Shown: positions 8,535-16,743, counted from the first letter of the stretch. The stretch is DNA of 47,023 bases from Chitinophaga pinensis (GCA_945870115.1 CAMBRH010000001.1:1-47023); one strand, 5' to 3'. A program made the numbers and translations. The notes: a model not told the origin generated them from the sequence alone.

Positions 8535-9295
8535 TAGAAGTTAAAAATGTAAGTAAATCTTTTGGGAAGCACAATGTTTTAAATGACGTTTCTGCATCTT
8601 TTGAAAAAGGAAAAGTTAATGTGATTATTGGTGCTTCAGGGCAAGGAAAATCTGTATTAGCAAAATGCATTGTTGGATTACATGAGGTTGATAATGGACA
8701 CATTGAATTTGACAAACGTGATTTTGTTAATATGCCAAGCACTGAACGACGTGAATTGAGAAAGGAAATCGGAATGTTATTTCAAGGTTCTGCACTTTTT
8801 GACTCCATGACAGTTGAAGAAAATATTGTGTTTCCGTTGACAATGTTTTCAAAATTCACAAAAAAGGAGATGCTTGATCGCGTTAATTTTTGTTTAGAAA
8901 GGGTAAATTTAGCTGGTAGAAATAATTTATTTCCAGCAGAGTGTAGTGGTGGAATGCAAAAAAGAATTGCAATCGCACGTGCAATCGCCATGAATCCAAA
9001 GTATTTATTTTGTGATGAACCAAATTCTGGTTTAGATCCGCAAACTTCGATTTTGATTGATAATTTGATTCGTGAAATTACCTATGAATTTAACACAACT
9101 ACAATTGTCATCACCCACGATATGAATTCTGTTATTGAAATTGGTGATAACATTAATTTTATTTACGAAGGTAAAAACTGGTGGCAAGGAACTTCTAAAG
9201 AAATTGTAAAAACGGATAATCCAGAAATTGTAAACTTTGTTTTTGCGTCTGAATTTATGAAAAAAATTCGAGAAAACTTGCGAAAAGACCTTTAG
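8531..9295 (+). CDS. MlaF-type ABC transporter ATP-binding protein
   Basis: This is the cytoplasmic ATPase of the lipid transporter formed with the upstream permease. It shows Walker A (GASGQGKSVLAK, about residues 37-48), a Q-loop (MLFQGSALFDSMTVEENI), the ABC signature CSGGMQKRIAIARA and Walker B with catalytic Glu (YLFCDEPNSGLDP), then the switch His in VITHDM. SGGMQKR rather than SGGQ is characteristic of the MlaF branch. The 254-residue length is normal. The ATG at 8531 overlaps the permease stop. The gene is followed by a repeat-rich intergenic region, not by an MCE gene. Confidence 0.93.
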   Translation: MIEVKNVSKSFGKHNVLNDVSASFEKGKVNVIIGASGQGKSVLAKCIVGLHEVDNGHIEFDKRDFVNMPSTERRELRKEIGMLFQGSALFDSMTVEENIVFPLTMFSKFTKKEMLDRVNFCLERVNLAGRNNLFPAECSGGMQKRIAIARAIAMNPKYLFCDEPNSGLDPQTSILIDNLIREITYEFNTTTIVITHDMNSVIEIGDNINFIYEGKNWWQGTSKEIVKTDNPEIVNFVFASEFMKKIRENLRKDL

Positions 9296-9296
9296 G

Positions 9297-9431
9297 GAGT
9301 TATGAGTAATGAACTATGAGTTATGAATAGACGAAAGACTCAGAAGTTAGAACTTAATTTTTCTCAAAAATCAAATCAGTTATCTAAATTGAATAAAGTC
9401 TTTTGTCTTAAGTCTTATAGTCTTGAATCTT
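9297..9431. repeat. Two short arrays with 7-base period
   Basis: The 3' flank of the ATPase gene holds GAGTTAT-like units in register from 9297 to 9331 (GAGTTAT, GAGTAAT, GAACTAT, GAGTTAT, GAATAGA). A second array of AAGTCTT-like units runs from 9396 to 9431 (AAGTCTT, TTGTCTT, AAGTCTT, an 8-base unit, GAATCTT). The units are degenerate, the region has no long open frame, and it lies outside genes. The function is unknown. Confidence 0.6.
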
Positions 9432-9439
9432 AAAAAAAT

Positions 9440-9742
9440 ATGAAAAAGTACATTTTAATCTATTTTATTCTAGTTGCAGTTATCGCTTCAATTTTCTTAT
9501 TCATTCCAATCAATCTTTTTGATGGAGAAGTGCATTATAAATATGGATTATTGGATTACACTGTGAAAGAAAAAATCAGCCTTTCATATTTTATTGGTAT
9601 TGGCTCAAGTCCTGAAGAAATTGAAGGCGTAATAGATTTTCGCTTACTTCCACTAGGATATTTTTTGGCAATTTTGATAATTTTTTCTCTTCCAGCAATT
9701 ATTTCGTACAGACTTTTTTTAAAAGATAAAAATTCAAAATAA
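9440..9742 (+). CDS. Small membrane protein, function unknown
   Basis: I do not recognise this 100-residue protein. A hydrophobic segment at residues 4-24 could be a signal anchor. A second at about 72-92 (LGYFLAILIIFSLPAIISY) is a clear membrane span, followed by a basic tail (RLFLKDKNSK). The ~45-residue stretch between them is polar with several charged residues (DGEVHYKYGLL, SSPEEIEGVIDF) and would be on the outer face if both spans insert. The ATG at 9440 directly follows an AT-rich stretch after the 7-base repeat array. No promoter of good quality was seen. It lies upstream of the desaturase-family gene, with 87 bases between them and a separate -7 element, so cotranscription is uncertain. 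Confidence 0.6.
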   Translation: MKKYILIYFILVAVIASIFLFIPINLFDGEVHYKYGLLDYTVKEKISLSYFIGIGSSPEEIEGVIDFRLLPLGYFLAILIIFSLPAIISYRLFLKDKNSK

Positions 9743-9805
9743 GAATTCATTTGAGATCTTTTCTTTAAAGCAACTTAAGTCACAATTATTTGTTTAATTT
9801 AAAAC

Positions 9806-9813
9806 TAATTTTG
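9806..9813 (+). promoter_or_regulatory. -7 element TAATTTTG before the desaturase-family gene
   Basis: TAATTTTG fits TAnnTTTG and lies 17 bases upstream of the ATG at 9830. The nearest TTTG (9789-9792) is only 13 bases upstream of it, so the -33 element is not convincing. Confidence 0.4.
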
Positions 9814-9829
9814 TCAAAAGAATTCAATT

Positions 9830-10720
9830 ATGGGAAACTTTTTTCATCAAATTTCAGTCATATATAGTTCATATTGGAATTATTTATTGAAAGAATTAAC
9901 AAATCCATTTAATAATGGAGGAAGTTATTTTTATTTGCTAATAGCTATTTCTTTAATCGCCTGGTCCTTAGAAATTATTGTTCCTTGGCGCAAAAATCAA
10001 GCAATTTTCAGAAAAGATTTTTGGATCGACGTATTTTACATGTTTTTCAATTTTTTCATCTTCAATTTACTGATTTTTATAGTATTATCATCTTTGACGG
10101 CAAAATATTTCCAAACTTTTATGCAATTTATTCACCTTCCAAAAAGTGGAATTTTTGATTTATCCAACTTATCACTTTGGATACAGTTTCCAGTTTATTT
10201 TTTACTTGCTGATTTTGTTCAATGGGTAATTCATGTCAGCTTACACAAAAATAAATTTCTTTGGAAATTCCATAAGATACACCATTCTGTAACCGAAATG
10301 GGTTTTGCAGCCCACTTGCGTTACCATTGGATTGAAACCTTGGTTTATAAAACAGGAATGTACATAGTTCTTGCGTGGCTTTTAAATTTCAAACTTGAAC
10401 ATGTATTTATTTTACATGCTTTTACAATTCTAATTGGTCATTTAAATCACACGAATATTGCGCTTGATTATGGAATTTTTAAATATGTTTTAAATAATCC
10501 AAAAATGCATATTTGGCATCATGCAAAAAAAATCCCTGAGAATTTACCTTTCGGAATGAATTTTGGAATTACCCTTTCTCTGTGGGATTATCTTTTTAAA
10601 ACGGCTTATGTTCCTCATGATGGAAAAGATATTGAACTTGGGTTTGACAAAATAGAAACTTTTCCAAGAGGTTTTTTCGCTCAATTTGTAAATCCATTTA
10701 AAAAAGAAAAAACAAAATGA
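9830..10720 (+). CDS. Sterol desaturase / fatty acid hydroxylase family membrane enzyme
   Basis: This is a 296-residue integral membrane di-iron oxygenase candidate. The three histidine clusters of the family are present: HVSLH (His135, His139), HKIHH (His148, His151, His152) and HIWHH (His227, His230, His231), with further histidines in GHLNHTNI. At least four hydrophobic segments lie before and between them (about residues 36-52, 70-90, 118-133, 176-186). These clusters bind two irons in hydroxylases and desaturases acting on lipids. The exact substrate cannot be read from sequence; Bacteroidota rarely make sterols, so a fatty acid, carotenoid or other lipid is more likely. Its last four bases overlap the start of the next small gene (ATGA), so the pair is translationally coupled. 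Confidence 0.85.
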   Translation: MGNFFHQISVIYSSYWNYLLKELTNPFNNGGSYFYLLIAISLIAWSLEIIVPWRKNQAIFRKDFWIDVFYMFFNFFIFNLLIFIVLSSLTAKYFQTFMQFIHLPKSGIFDLSNLSLWIQFPVYFLLADFVQWVIHVSLHKNKFLWKFHKIHHSVTEMGFAAHLRYHWIETLVYKTGMYIVLAWLLNFKLEHVFILHAFTILIGHLNHTNIALDYGIFKYVLNNPKMHIWHHAKKIPENLPFGMNFGITLSLWDYLFKTAYVPHDGKDIELGFDKIETFPRGFFAQFVNPFKKEKTK

Positions 10721-10953
10721 AAGCAACTCTAAAAAATCACTTGTTTTTAGCTATAGCAGCTTCATTAACTTTGGGTCTTGCACCTTTTAATGAACCACAC
10801 ATTTTAGGAAAAATAAAATGGGTAAGAGGCGGAGCGATAGGAATGAAATCAATGGACTGGTTTGATTTGTTTCTGCATGGAACTCCATGGATTTATTTGT
10901 TGGTAATCTTGCTTTTGATTGTCTTTAAACAATTTAAAAAATCTAACATTTAG
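10717..10953 (+). CDS. Small membrane protein coupled to the desaturase-family gene
   Basis: A 78-residue protein with two hydrophobic segments: about residues 8-24 (LFLAIAASLTLGLAPF) and 53-70 (GTPWIYLLVILLLIVF). Between them lies a conserved-looking motif, EPHILGKIKWVRGGAIGMKSMDWFDL. I recall similar short proteins in Flavobacteriia, sometimes labelled RND transporter in automatic annotation, a label nothing here supports. The start overlaps the stop of the upstream oxygenase-like gene by four bases, which suggests a joint role, for example as a small membrane partner. The function is unknown. Confidence 0.7.
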   Translation: MKATLKNHLFLAIAASLTLGLAPFNEPHILGKIKWVRGGAIGMKSMDWFDLFLHGTPWIYLLVILLLIVFKQFKKSNI

Positions 10954-10987
10954 TATTATTAATTACTCAGAAACTTGTAACTTTTTG

Positions 10988-11020
10988 TTGTATTGTCAAT
11001 TGTTTTCTTTTTTATATTTG
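10988..11020 (+). promoter_or_regulatory. Promoter candidate upstream of acyl-CoA dehydrogenase
   Basis: TATATTTG at 11013-11020 fits TAnnTTTG exactly. Two TTG triplets are possible -33 elements: 10988-10990 (22-base spacer) and 10993-10995 (17-base spacer). The leader would be about 90 bases. A second, weaker element, TATCTTCG, lies nearer the ATG at about 11092-11099. Confidence 0.45.
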
Positions 11021-11116
11021 TAGAGATTTTTTTTAACATAAATTAAACTAAAAAATAATTTTATGTTTGCATAATAAAATAAAAAATTACTATCTTCGTT
11101 CAATAAAATAAAAGTT

Positions 11117-12919
11117 ATGTCACAATCTGAAAATAATTCCACAAATAAAGCCATAAAAGGAGGAGAATTTTTAATTCGAAAAACACATTTTAATGAGATT
11201 TTTATTCCTGAAGAATGGAATGAAGAACAAAAAATGATTTCGCAGGTGTGTGAAGATTTTATTGCTCAAGAAATTATTCCAAATTTGGATAGAATAGATT
11301 CTCAAGAGGAAGGTCTGATGGTTCAACTTTTAAATAAAGCAGGAGAATTAGGTTTGCTAGGAATGTCGGTTCCAGAAAATCTCGGAGGAATGGGTACAGA
11401 TTTTAAAACCTCTCTTTTAGTGACAGAACATTTAGGAGAAGGACATTCATTTTCAGTCGCATTTGGTGCACACACAGGAATTGGAACCTTGCCTCTTTTA
11501 TATTATGGAAACGAAGAACAAAAACAAAAATACATTCCAAAATTAGCTACTGGAGAATGGAAAGCAGCATATTGTTTGACAGAACCAAATTCTGGTTCAG
11601 ACGCAAATTCTGGAAAAACCAAAGCTGTTTTATCTACTGACGGAACACATTATGAACTTACAGGACAAAAAATGTGGATTACCAATGGCGGATTTGCAGA
11701 TTTTTTTACTGTTTTTGCTAAAATAGACGACGATGAGGTTTTAAGTGCTTTTTTAGTTGAAAGAACCTATGATGGCATTACCTTTAATCCGGAAGAGCAC
11801 AAAATGGGAATTAAAGGTTCATCAACAAGACAAATTTTCTTTAATAAAGTGAAAGTTCCCGTTGAAAATTTACTTTCTGAAAGAAAAAACGGTTTTAAAA
11901 TTGCCTTAAATATTTTAAATATAGGAAGAATTAAATTGGCGGCAGGAGTTTTAGGTGGATCAAAACAAACCATTAATGACGCTGTAAAATATGCAATTGA
12001 AAGAGAACAATTTGGTCGTTCAATTTCAAAATACGGAGCAATTCGCTTTAAATTAGCGGAACAAGTAATGCGAACATTTGTGTTAGAATCTGCAATTTAT
12101 CGTTCAGGACAAAACATTGATGACAAAATAAACGTGCTTATTGCTGAAGGAATGACAAAAGCACAAGCAACTTTAAAAGGAATCGAAGAATACGCAGCAG
12201 AGTGTGCGATTTTAAAAGTTGCAGGCTCAGAATGTTTGGATTATGTGGTTGATGAAGCACTCCAGATTTTTGGAGGAATGGGTTATTCTTCTGAATCTCC
12301 AGTTGAGCGTTCATACCGTGATTCTAGAATCAACCGAATTTTTGAAGGCACAAATGAAATCAATCGTTTGCTAACAGTCGATATGATTTTGCGTCGTGGA
12401 ATGAAAGGCGAATTAGATTTAATGGCTCCAGCGATGAAAGTTGCAAGCGAATTAATGAGTATTCCAGAAACTCCAGATTTTGCAGATGGAATTTTCTCAA
12501 AAGAACATTTTTACCTTGAAAATTTCAAAAAAGTAATTTTGATTATTGCAGGATCAGCAGTTCAAAAATTAATGCAGACTTTATCAAAAGAACAAGAAAT
12601 CTTGATGAATGTTGCAGATATTTCTATTGCAATTTATCAAGCAGAATCAGCTTTATTGAGAGTTGAAAAAATGATTGATTTAGGAAAAGCAACAGAAGCA
12701 AGTGTGCAAGTTGCAATTGTGAAATTGTATTTCTACGAAATGGCTGATAAAATCAATAAATTTGGGAAAGATGCAATTCATTCTTTCGTGGATGGAGATG
12801 AAGCTCGTATGATGATTATGGGCTTAAAAAGATTCACAAAAGTAGATGATTTAAATCCAAAAGCATTGAGACAACAAATCGCTCAAGATTTAATTGATAA
12901 AGGAACTTATACAATTTAG
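11117..12919 (+). CDS. Acyl-CoA dehydrogenase, long form
   Basis: This is an FAD enzyme catalysing the first step of fatty acid beta-oxidation, oxidising acyl-CoA to trans-2-enoyl-CoA. The first family signature is near residues 154-166 (AYCLTEPNSGSDA). The second is the C-terminal segment QIFGGMGYSSESPVERSYRD followed by RIFEGTNEI, which includes the FAD/CoA-contacting residues and the position of the catalytic glutamate in long-chain members. At 600 residues it exceeds the ~380-residue short and medium-chain enzymes and resembles very-long-chain enzymes with an extra C-terminal helical domain, so a long-chain substrate is inferred. It is a single-gene unit with its own terminator. No partner beta-oxidation genes are adjacent. 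Confidence 0.93.
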   Translation: MSQSENNSTNKAIKGGEFLIRKTHFNEIFIPEEWNEEQKMISQVCEDFIAQEIIPNLDRIDSQEEGLMVQLLNKAGELGLLGMSVPENLGGMGTDFKTSLLVTEHLGEGHSFSVAFGAHTGIGTLPLLYYGNEEQKQKYIPKLATGEWKAAYCLTEPNSGSDANSGKTKAVLSTDGTHYELTGQKMWITNGGFADFFTVFAKIDDDEVLSAFLVERTYDGITFNPEEHKMGIKGSSTRQIFFNKVKVPVENLLSERKNGFKIALNILNIGRIKLAAGVLGGSKQTINDAVKYAIEREQFGRSISKYGAIRFKLAEQVMRTFVLESAIYRSGQNIDDKINVLIAEGMTKAQATLKGIEEYAAECAILKVAGSECLDYVVDEALQIFGGMGYSSESPVERSYRDSRINRIFEGTNEINRLLTVDMILRRGMKGELDLMAPAMKVASELMSIPETPDFADGIFSKEHFYLENFKKVILIIAGSAVQKLMQTLSKEQEILMNVADISIAIYQAESALLRVEKMIDLGKATEASVQVAIVKLYFYEMADKINKFGKDAIHSFVDGDEARMMIMGLKRFTKVDDLNPKALRQQIAQDLIDKGTYTI

Positions 12920-12927
12920 AGAAAATT

Positions 12928-12963
12928 AAAAACCCGAACTAAAATATATTAGTTCGGGTTTTT
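12928..12963 (+). terminator. Terminator after acyl-CoA dehydrogenase gene
   Basis: A perfect 15-base inverted repeat: left arm 12928-12942, containing AACCCGAACTAA; right arm 12949-12963, containing TTAGTTCGGGTT and ending in five T. The loop has six bases. It starts nine bases after the stop codon and has the form of a strong intrinsic terminator. Confidence 0.85.
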
Positions 12964-13022
12964 GAATTTATTTTTTCGTCAAATTTTTAGATTATTACAA
13001 AATTTTCAAATCGAGGCTTTTT

Positions 13023-13072
13023 AAAAATTTAACTTTTGAGTCCGCCTTGGCGGATGAGTAGGTTAAATTTTT
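13023..13072. repeat. REP-like compound palindrome
   Basis: An outer 11-base perfect inverted repeat (AAAAATTTAAC at 13023-13033, GTTAAATTTTT at 13062-13072) encloses a GC-rich inner hairpin (TCCGCC at 13041-13046, TT, GGCGGA at 13049-13054). It sits between the 3' ends of two convergent genes. The GC-rich core stands out against the AT-rich surroundings. Only one copy is present in this window. Confidence 0.55.
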
Positions 13073-13110
13073 GAAATAACGAAGATAGGGAGATTTTGCG
13101 CTAATCTTAT

Positions 13111-13554
13111 TTATTTTTCAGCCATTTTCATTACATTTCTGTAAGTATATGTCGTGTAAATATGTCTTCTAGCAAAACGCGTTTGAGTTGGAGAATTTAC
13201 CAATTTAGTGTACACATTTTTTGGAACACCGTAATATTCGTAAACGCTTTTATCTTGAAAAGTAATTTTCAACGTTAAGCCTTTGTAGTTGAAATCTTCA
13301 ATATTTGTAGTTGCAGTCATTGCAGTATATTCTTCCAAATTTTGAGCTCTCGTTTCTGGAGAAATAGCAACTAAAAAATGATATGCTTCAATAATTTCTT
13401 TACTTTTAGCTTCAGCTTGCAATTTTTCTGCCTCTTCTTGAACTTTATCAGGATGATTTTCCTTGATTAAATCTCTGTAGATTTTCTTTAATTCTTTTAA
13501 TTCAGTTTCTCTTGTCGCTCCAAAAAGCTTTCTGTAATCGATGATTCTTTTCAT
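13111..13554 (-). CDS. J-domain / KTSC-domain fusion protein
   Basis: This 147-residue cytoplasmic protein has two parts. Residues 1-65 form a J domain (DYRKLFGATRETELKELKKI, then HPD at 34-36 in KENHPDK, then IIEAYHFL), the module that stimulates DnaK ATPase. Residues 90-147 look like a KTSC domain: YKGLTLKITFQDKSVYEYYG, VPKNVYTKLVNSPTQTRFARR. The classical KTSC lysine-threonine-serine-cysteine order is altered here, with SPT in place of the usual SxG-type segment. The substrate is unknown; a nucleic acid or ribosome link has been suggested for KTSC because it is often fused to lysyl-tRNA synthetase. The gene stands alone on the minus strand, 61 bases downstream of the start-side of the flippase gene's stop, possibly with it. 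Confidence 0.75.
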   Translation of the reverse strand: MKRIIDYRKLFGATRETELKELKKIYRDLIKENHPDKVQEEAEKLQAEAKSKEIIEAYHFLVAISPETRAQNLEEYTAMTATTNIEDFNYKGLTLKITFQDKSVYEYYGVPKNVYTKLVNSPTQTRFARRHIYTTYTYRNVMKMAEK

Positions 13555-13615
13555 AAAAATTATTCTGTACTATTTGTTTTAATTTGATAAAATTCGTTTA
13601 TTTTATCATTTTTTA

Positions 13616-15052
13616 TTAATTTTTTCGTTTCAAAATCTCTAAAATTAATTTCCATTGCAACAAATTAGAAGCCAATAAATAAGTTATGGAAATCAAAATC
13701 AGAAGGCATATTTGCAAGTAATTATTTAATGAAAAATGCAAAATATTTCCTGAAAAGCACAAAAGTACAACAAAGCCAGCATATTTCAAGAATAATTGTC
13801 CATTTAATTTGATTTTAAATGTTTTAAATGTGTAAAAAACATGAACTAAGGCAATTAAAAACTGGGTTATTAAACTTGTCATTGTGGCACCAAATGCGCC
13901 GTAAATTGGAATCAAAAGCCAATTAAATAAGATGTTTATAAAAATACCAATTAATGATAATTTTATTAAAAAAGATAAATTTCCATTTGCAGTTAATAAT
14001 GTTCCAAATATCAAGGTTACACAAAGCGGAATAAAAGAAATAATTAAATATTTGAAAACAAGTGAAGAATTTAAAACATCATTTTTGTAAAATAAATTCA
14101 TCAGGAATTCAGAGTTAAAAAAACAAATGACAACAAGTGTAAAAGCTCCAGAAAATAAAACGCTTGAAGAAGAATCAAGCAAAGATATAATGTCCATTTT
14201 TTTCTTTAACATATTGGCAAAAATTGGAAATAGTAAACTTGAAAACAAACTTGCAAACATGAAAAAAGCATCGAGTAGGCGATATGCTTGAGCATAAATT
14301 CCCGTTTCGTGCGAACCAATAGGCAGGATCCTTTCCAACATTACTGCATCCGTCCGACTATAAATCATCATAAAAATGATGAGTAGGGCATAAGGATAAC
14401 TTTTTTTAATGATTAAGCGGTTAAAAGATAAATTCCATTTTATTTTTGGAATTCCAACTTTTACAAATATTAAAATAAGTGCAATGAAACAAGTTAAAAG
14501 CAAACTAAGTGTTTGAATTTGAACAAAATTTAAAATTGAAATTTCAATATTTGTTTGAAAATAAAGCAAATATCCCATTAATAAAATCAAAAATAGTTTA
14601 TCTAAGACGGATAAAATGATATCTAATTTCAGCAATAATAAACCAGAGAAATAACTTCTAAAAAAGAGAATTACACTGATTAAAAATTGATTTAGAATCA
14701 AGAATAATAAAATTTCATACTGTTTTTGATTGTAACCAAAAATTAATCCTAAACCCAGTGTAATGATAATATAAATTAAGAGTAATAAAAATCGCAAAGG
14801 AATAATTTTTCCAATATATTGTTTCGCCAAATGTGGATAATGAGCGATATATTTGATGTTGAAATTTGTAATCCCAAAGTCTAAAAAAATATTGAAAAGA
14901 TAAGTGAAATTTAGCAATGAAAAATAAATCCCATATTCTTCCGCTCCTACAACATTTTGAACTTGAGCATCAATTCCAAATATTGCGATTGGTTTTACCA
15001 ATAAATTTAGTAAAACCATTAATAATAAGTGGGAGAAAAATTTTAGACGCAT
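13616..15052 (-). CDS. Polysaccharide flippase-like membrane protein (Wzx/MATE-like)
   Basis: A 478-residue polytopic membrane protein with about 12-14 hydrophobic segments spread over its length. Features that fit the oligosaccharide flippase group are the N-terminal VGAEEYGIYFSLLNFTYLF, FFRSYFSGLLLLKLD, and YSRTDAVMLERILP followed by GIYAQAYRLLDAFFMFASLF. These proteins move undecaprenyl-linked sugar units across the inner membrane for O-antigen or capsule assembly. No glycosyltransferase or polymerase genes are adjacent, so the substrate cannot be named. The minus-strand start is ATG at 15052. A sugar export role is inferred from family resemblance. Confidence 0.82.
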   Translation of the reverse strand: MRLKFFSHLLLMVLLNLLVKPIAIFGIDAQVQNVVGAEEYGIYFSLLNFTYLFNIFLDFGITNFNIKYIAHYPHLAKQYIGKIIPLRFLLLLIYIIITLGLGLIFGYNQKQYEILLFLILNQFLISVILFFRSYFSGLLLLKLDIILSVLDKLFLILLMGYLLYFQTNIEISILNFVQIQTLSLLLTCFIALILIFVKVGIPKIKWNLSFNRLIIKKSYPYALLIIFMMIYSRTDAVMLERILPIGSHETGIYAQAYRLLDAFFMFASLFSSLLFPIFANMLKKKMDIISLLDSSSSVLFSGAFTLVVICFFNSEFLMNLFYKNDVLNSSLVFKYLIISFIPLCVTLIFGTLLTANGNLSFLIKLSLIGIFINILFNWLLIPIYGAFGATMTSLITQFLIALVHVFYTFKTFKIKLNGQLFLKYAGFVVLLCFSGNILHFSLNNYLQICLLILISITYLLASNLLQWKLILEILKRKN

Positions 15053-15143
15053 GAAAAAATCAAGAATACATTAGTTAAAACGTATTATATTAAATTTTAT
15101 TTAAAAATGTAAATGTAAGTAAAATAATGGAAATTCAGATTCC

Positions 15144-16025
15144 TCAAAAGCAATCTTCAATTTTCTTAAATTTAAATTCAAATCCTTTTGATAAAATTTT
15201 AGAATTACTCGCTTTTATTCCTTTAAGAACTAAAATTGACAATTTTCCTAAAATGATTTTCAAGACAAAAGACGGAATTTTTGGGAGCCAAATTCTTTTA
15301 TGATTTTTTTTCGCAAGTAACAAGGTAACTTCTTTATTTGTTGAGTTTCCAGAAACAGCATGATAAATGCCGCTCAGTTTTTTTTCAATGCCAAAGTGAA
15401 ATAAACGAACTAAATCGGTCAAATGAATCCAAGGCATCGCTTGATTTCCTGTTCCAATAATTGCTCCAAAACCCATTTTTATTGGTTTCTCAATTTTTGT
15501 AATTCCTCCGCCTTTTTCTGAAATAACAAAACTGATTCTAACCTTCAATACTTCACATTTTGTTGCAAATAAATCAGCTCCTTTTTCCCAATTTTTTACT
15601 AGCTGAGAAACAAAATCATTTGCAATTTCATCTTCTTCTGTGTATATTTTTTCTGTATTTTCAATGTCATAACAGTTTATTCCTGAAGCTGTAATGTATT
15701 GCTCTAACTTTGGCATCAATTTAACTTTTGAAAACAAAAATTCTGCTGGAATAACTCGTGAATCTAACAATTCTTTTTTTCTGGATTCAGTCCAACGTTT
15801 ATCGACAATTCCTGCGCCACATAAATTAATAATGTGCGTTACATTCTCAAAAACTGTTTCATCAATTTCATTTAAAGCAGGATTCCAATAATAAAAATTG
15901 GCTTTCAATTTATCTTTGTGACGCGTTAAAATTTTCAATTCAAAACTGCTAGAAAGTTCAGAAATTAATTCTTTTCCTATAAAACCTGTTGCTCCGGCTA
16001 GTAAAATTGTTTTTTTGGATTCCAT
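15144..16025 (-). CDS. TIGR01777-family NAD(P)-dependent epimerase
   Basis: A 293-residue short-chain dehydrogenase/epimerase-like protein. The Rossmann nucleotide-binding motif is at the N-terminus (ILLAGATGFIGKEL, about residues 7-20). Other family segments are VTHIINLCGAGIVDKRW, QYITASGINCYD, and PWIHLTDLVRLFHFGI followed by LSGIYHAVSG. This pattern fits the TIGR01777 group (relatives of E. coli YfcH and of the protein sometimes called SulA/cell division inhibitor). The substrate of the group is not established. The C-terminal ~45 residues correspond to the DUF1731 region. The gene is divergent from the sigma factor gene, and a TAAATTTG -7 element lies 25 bases upstream of the ATG. Confidence 0.85.
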   Translation of the reverse strand: MESKKTILLAGATGFIGKELISELSSSFELKILTRHKDKLKANFYYWNPALNEIDETVFENVTHIINLCGAGIVDKRWTESRKKELLDSRVIPAEFLFSKVKLMPKLEQYITASGINCYDIENTEKIYTEEDEIANDFVSQLVKNWEKGADLFATKCEVLKVRISFVISEKGGGITKIEKPIKMGFGAIIGTGNQAMPWIHLTDLVRLFHFGIEKKLSGIYHAVSGNSTNKEVTLLLAKKNHKRIWLPKIPSFVLKIILGKLSILVLKGIKASNSKILSKGFEFKFKKIEDCF

Positions 16026-16049
16026 TTTTAACTGTATTTATTAATTTAA

Positions 16050-16057
16050 CAAATTTA
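16050..16057 (-). promoter_or_regulatory. -7 element for the TIGR01777 gene
   Basis: Reads TAAATTTG on the minus strand, fitting TAnnTTTG, 25 bases upstream of the ATG. No clear -33 element was seen at the usual distance. Confidence 0.4.
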
Positions 16058-16167
16058 ACGTGAATAAGTTAAGTCTGGCGTTAAATAAAAGTTATATTTA
16101 CAAAATAAATTTCTGAATCAATTAAACCTTTGGGTTTATAGTCTGTCTAAATTTTAAATCCTTATGT

Positions 16168-16743
16168 ATGGAAATTGAAAAAAACGATGATTTTGCCTTG
16201 GTTAACTTGTTTCAACAAGATAATTCCCGAGCGGATTATGTTTTTTCAACTTTAATGAAACGTCACAATGAGATTTTGTATTGGCACATTCGAAGAATTA
16301 CTAGAAACCACGAAGAAACCAACGATATTTTGCAAAATGTATGGATGAAAGTCTGGAGAAATTTGAATGAATTTAAACAAGAATCTTCATTTTACACCTG
16401 GATTTATCGCATTTCTCGTAATGAAACCATTAATTTTTTAGAAAAAGAAAAGAAATTCAGATCTGTAGAAATGGATGAAGCATATATTGAAATCCTTGCT
16501 GGTCATGAAACGTTACAAAATTTTTCAGCTGATGAGATTTCTGAAAAACTCCAAGCGGCAATTGAAACTTTACCTGAAAAACAAGCTTTGGTTTTTCAAT
16601 TAAAATTCTTCGAAGATTTAAAATACAGTGAGATTTCAGCCAAACTAAATACTTCTGAAGGAGCTTTAAAAGCAAATTATCACCATGCGGTTAAAAAAAT
16701 TCAAGATTTTTTGTATTTACAATTAAACCTTTTTCAGTCATAA
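16168..16743 (+). CDS. ECF-type RNA polymerase sigma factor
   Basis: A 191-residue extracytoplasmic-function sigma factor. Region 2 is visible as LYWHIRRITRNHEETNDILQ, NVWMKVWRNLNEFKQESSFY, TWIYRISRNETINFLEKEKK. Region 4, with its helix-turn-helix, is QAAIETLPEKQALVFQLKFF, EDLKYSEISAKLNTSEGALK, ANYHHAVKKIQ. The linker between them is short, as in ECF factors. It is followed 16 bases later by a membrane protein with the layout of an anti-sigma factor and then by a Spy-like secreted protein, which suggests control by signals from the envelope. The ATG at 16168 is preceded by an out-of-frame ATG at 16164 that reads into a stop after four codons. Confidence 0.92.
   Translation: MEIEKNDDFALVNLFQQDNSRADYVFSTLMKRHNEILYWHIRRITRNHEETNDILQNVWMKVWRNLNEFKQESSFYTWIYRISRNETINFLEKEKKFRSVEMDEAYIEILAGHETLQNFSADEISEKLQAAIETLPEKQALVFQLKFFEDLKYSEISAKLNTSEGALKANYHHAVKKIQDFLYLQLNLFQS

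Noticed and set aside
10717..10953. RND transporter
   Set aside because: I recall this automatic label for similar short proteins, but 78 residues with two spans cannot be an RND pump.
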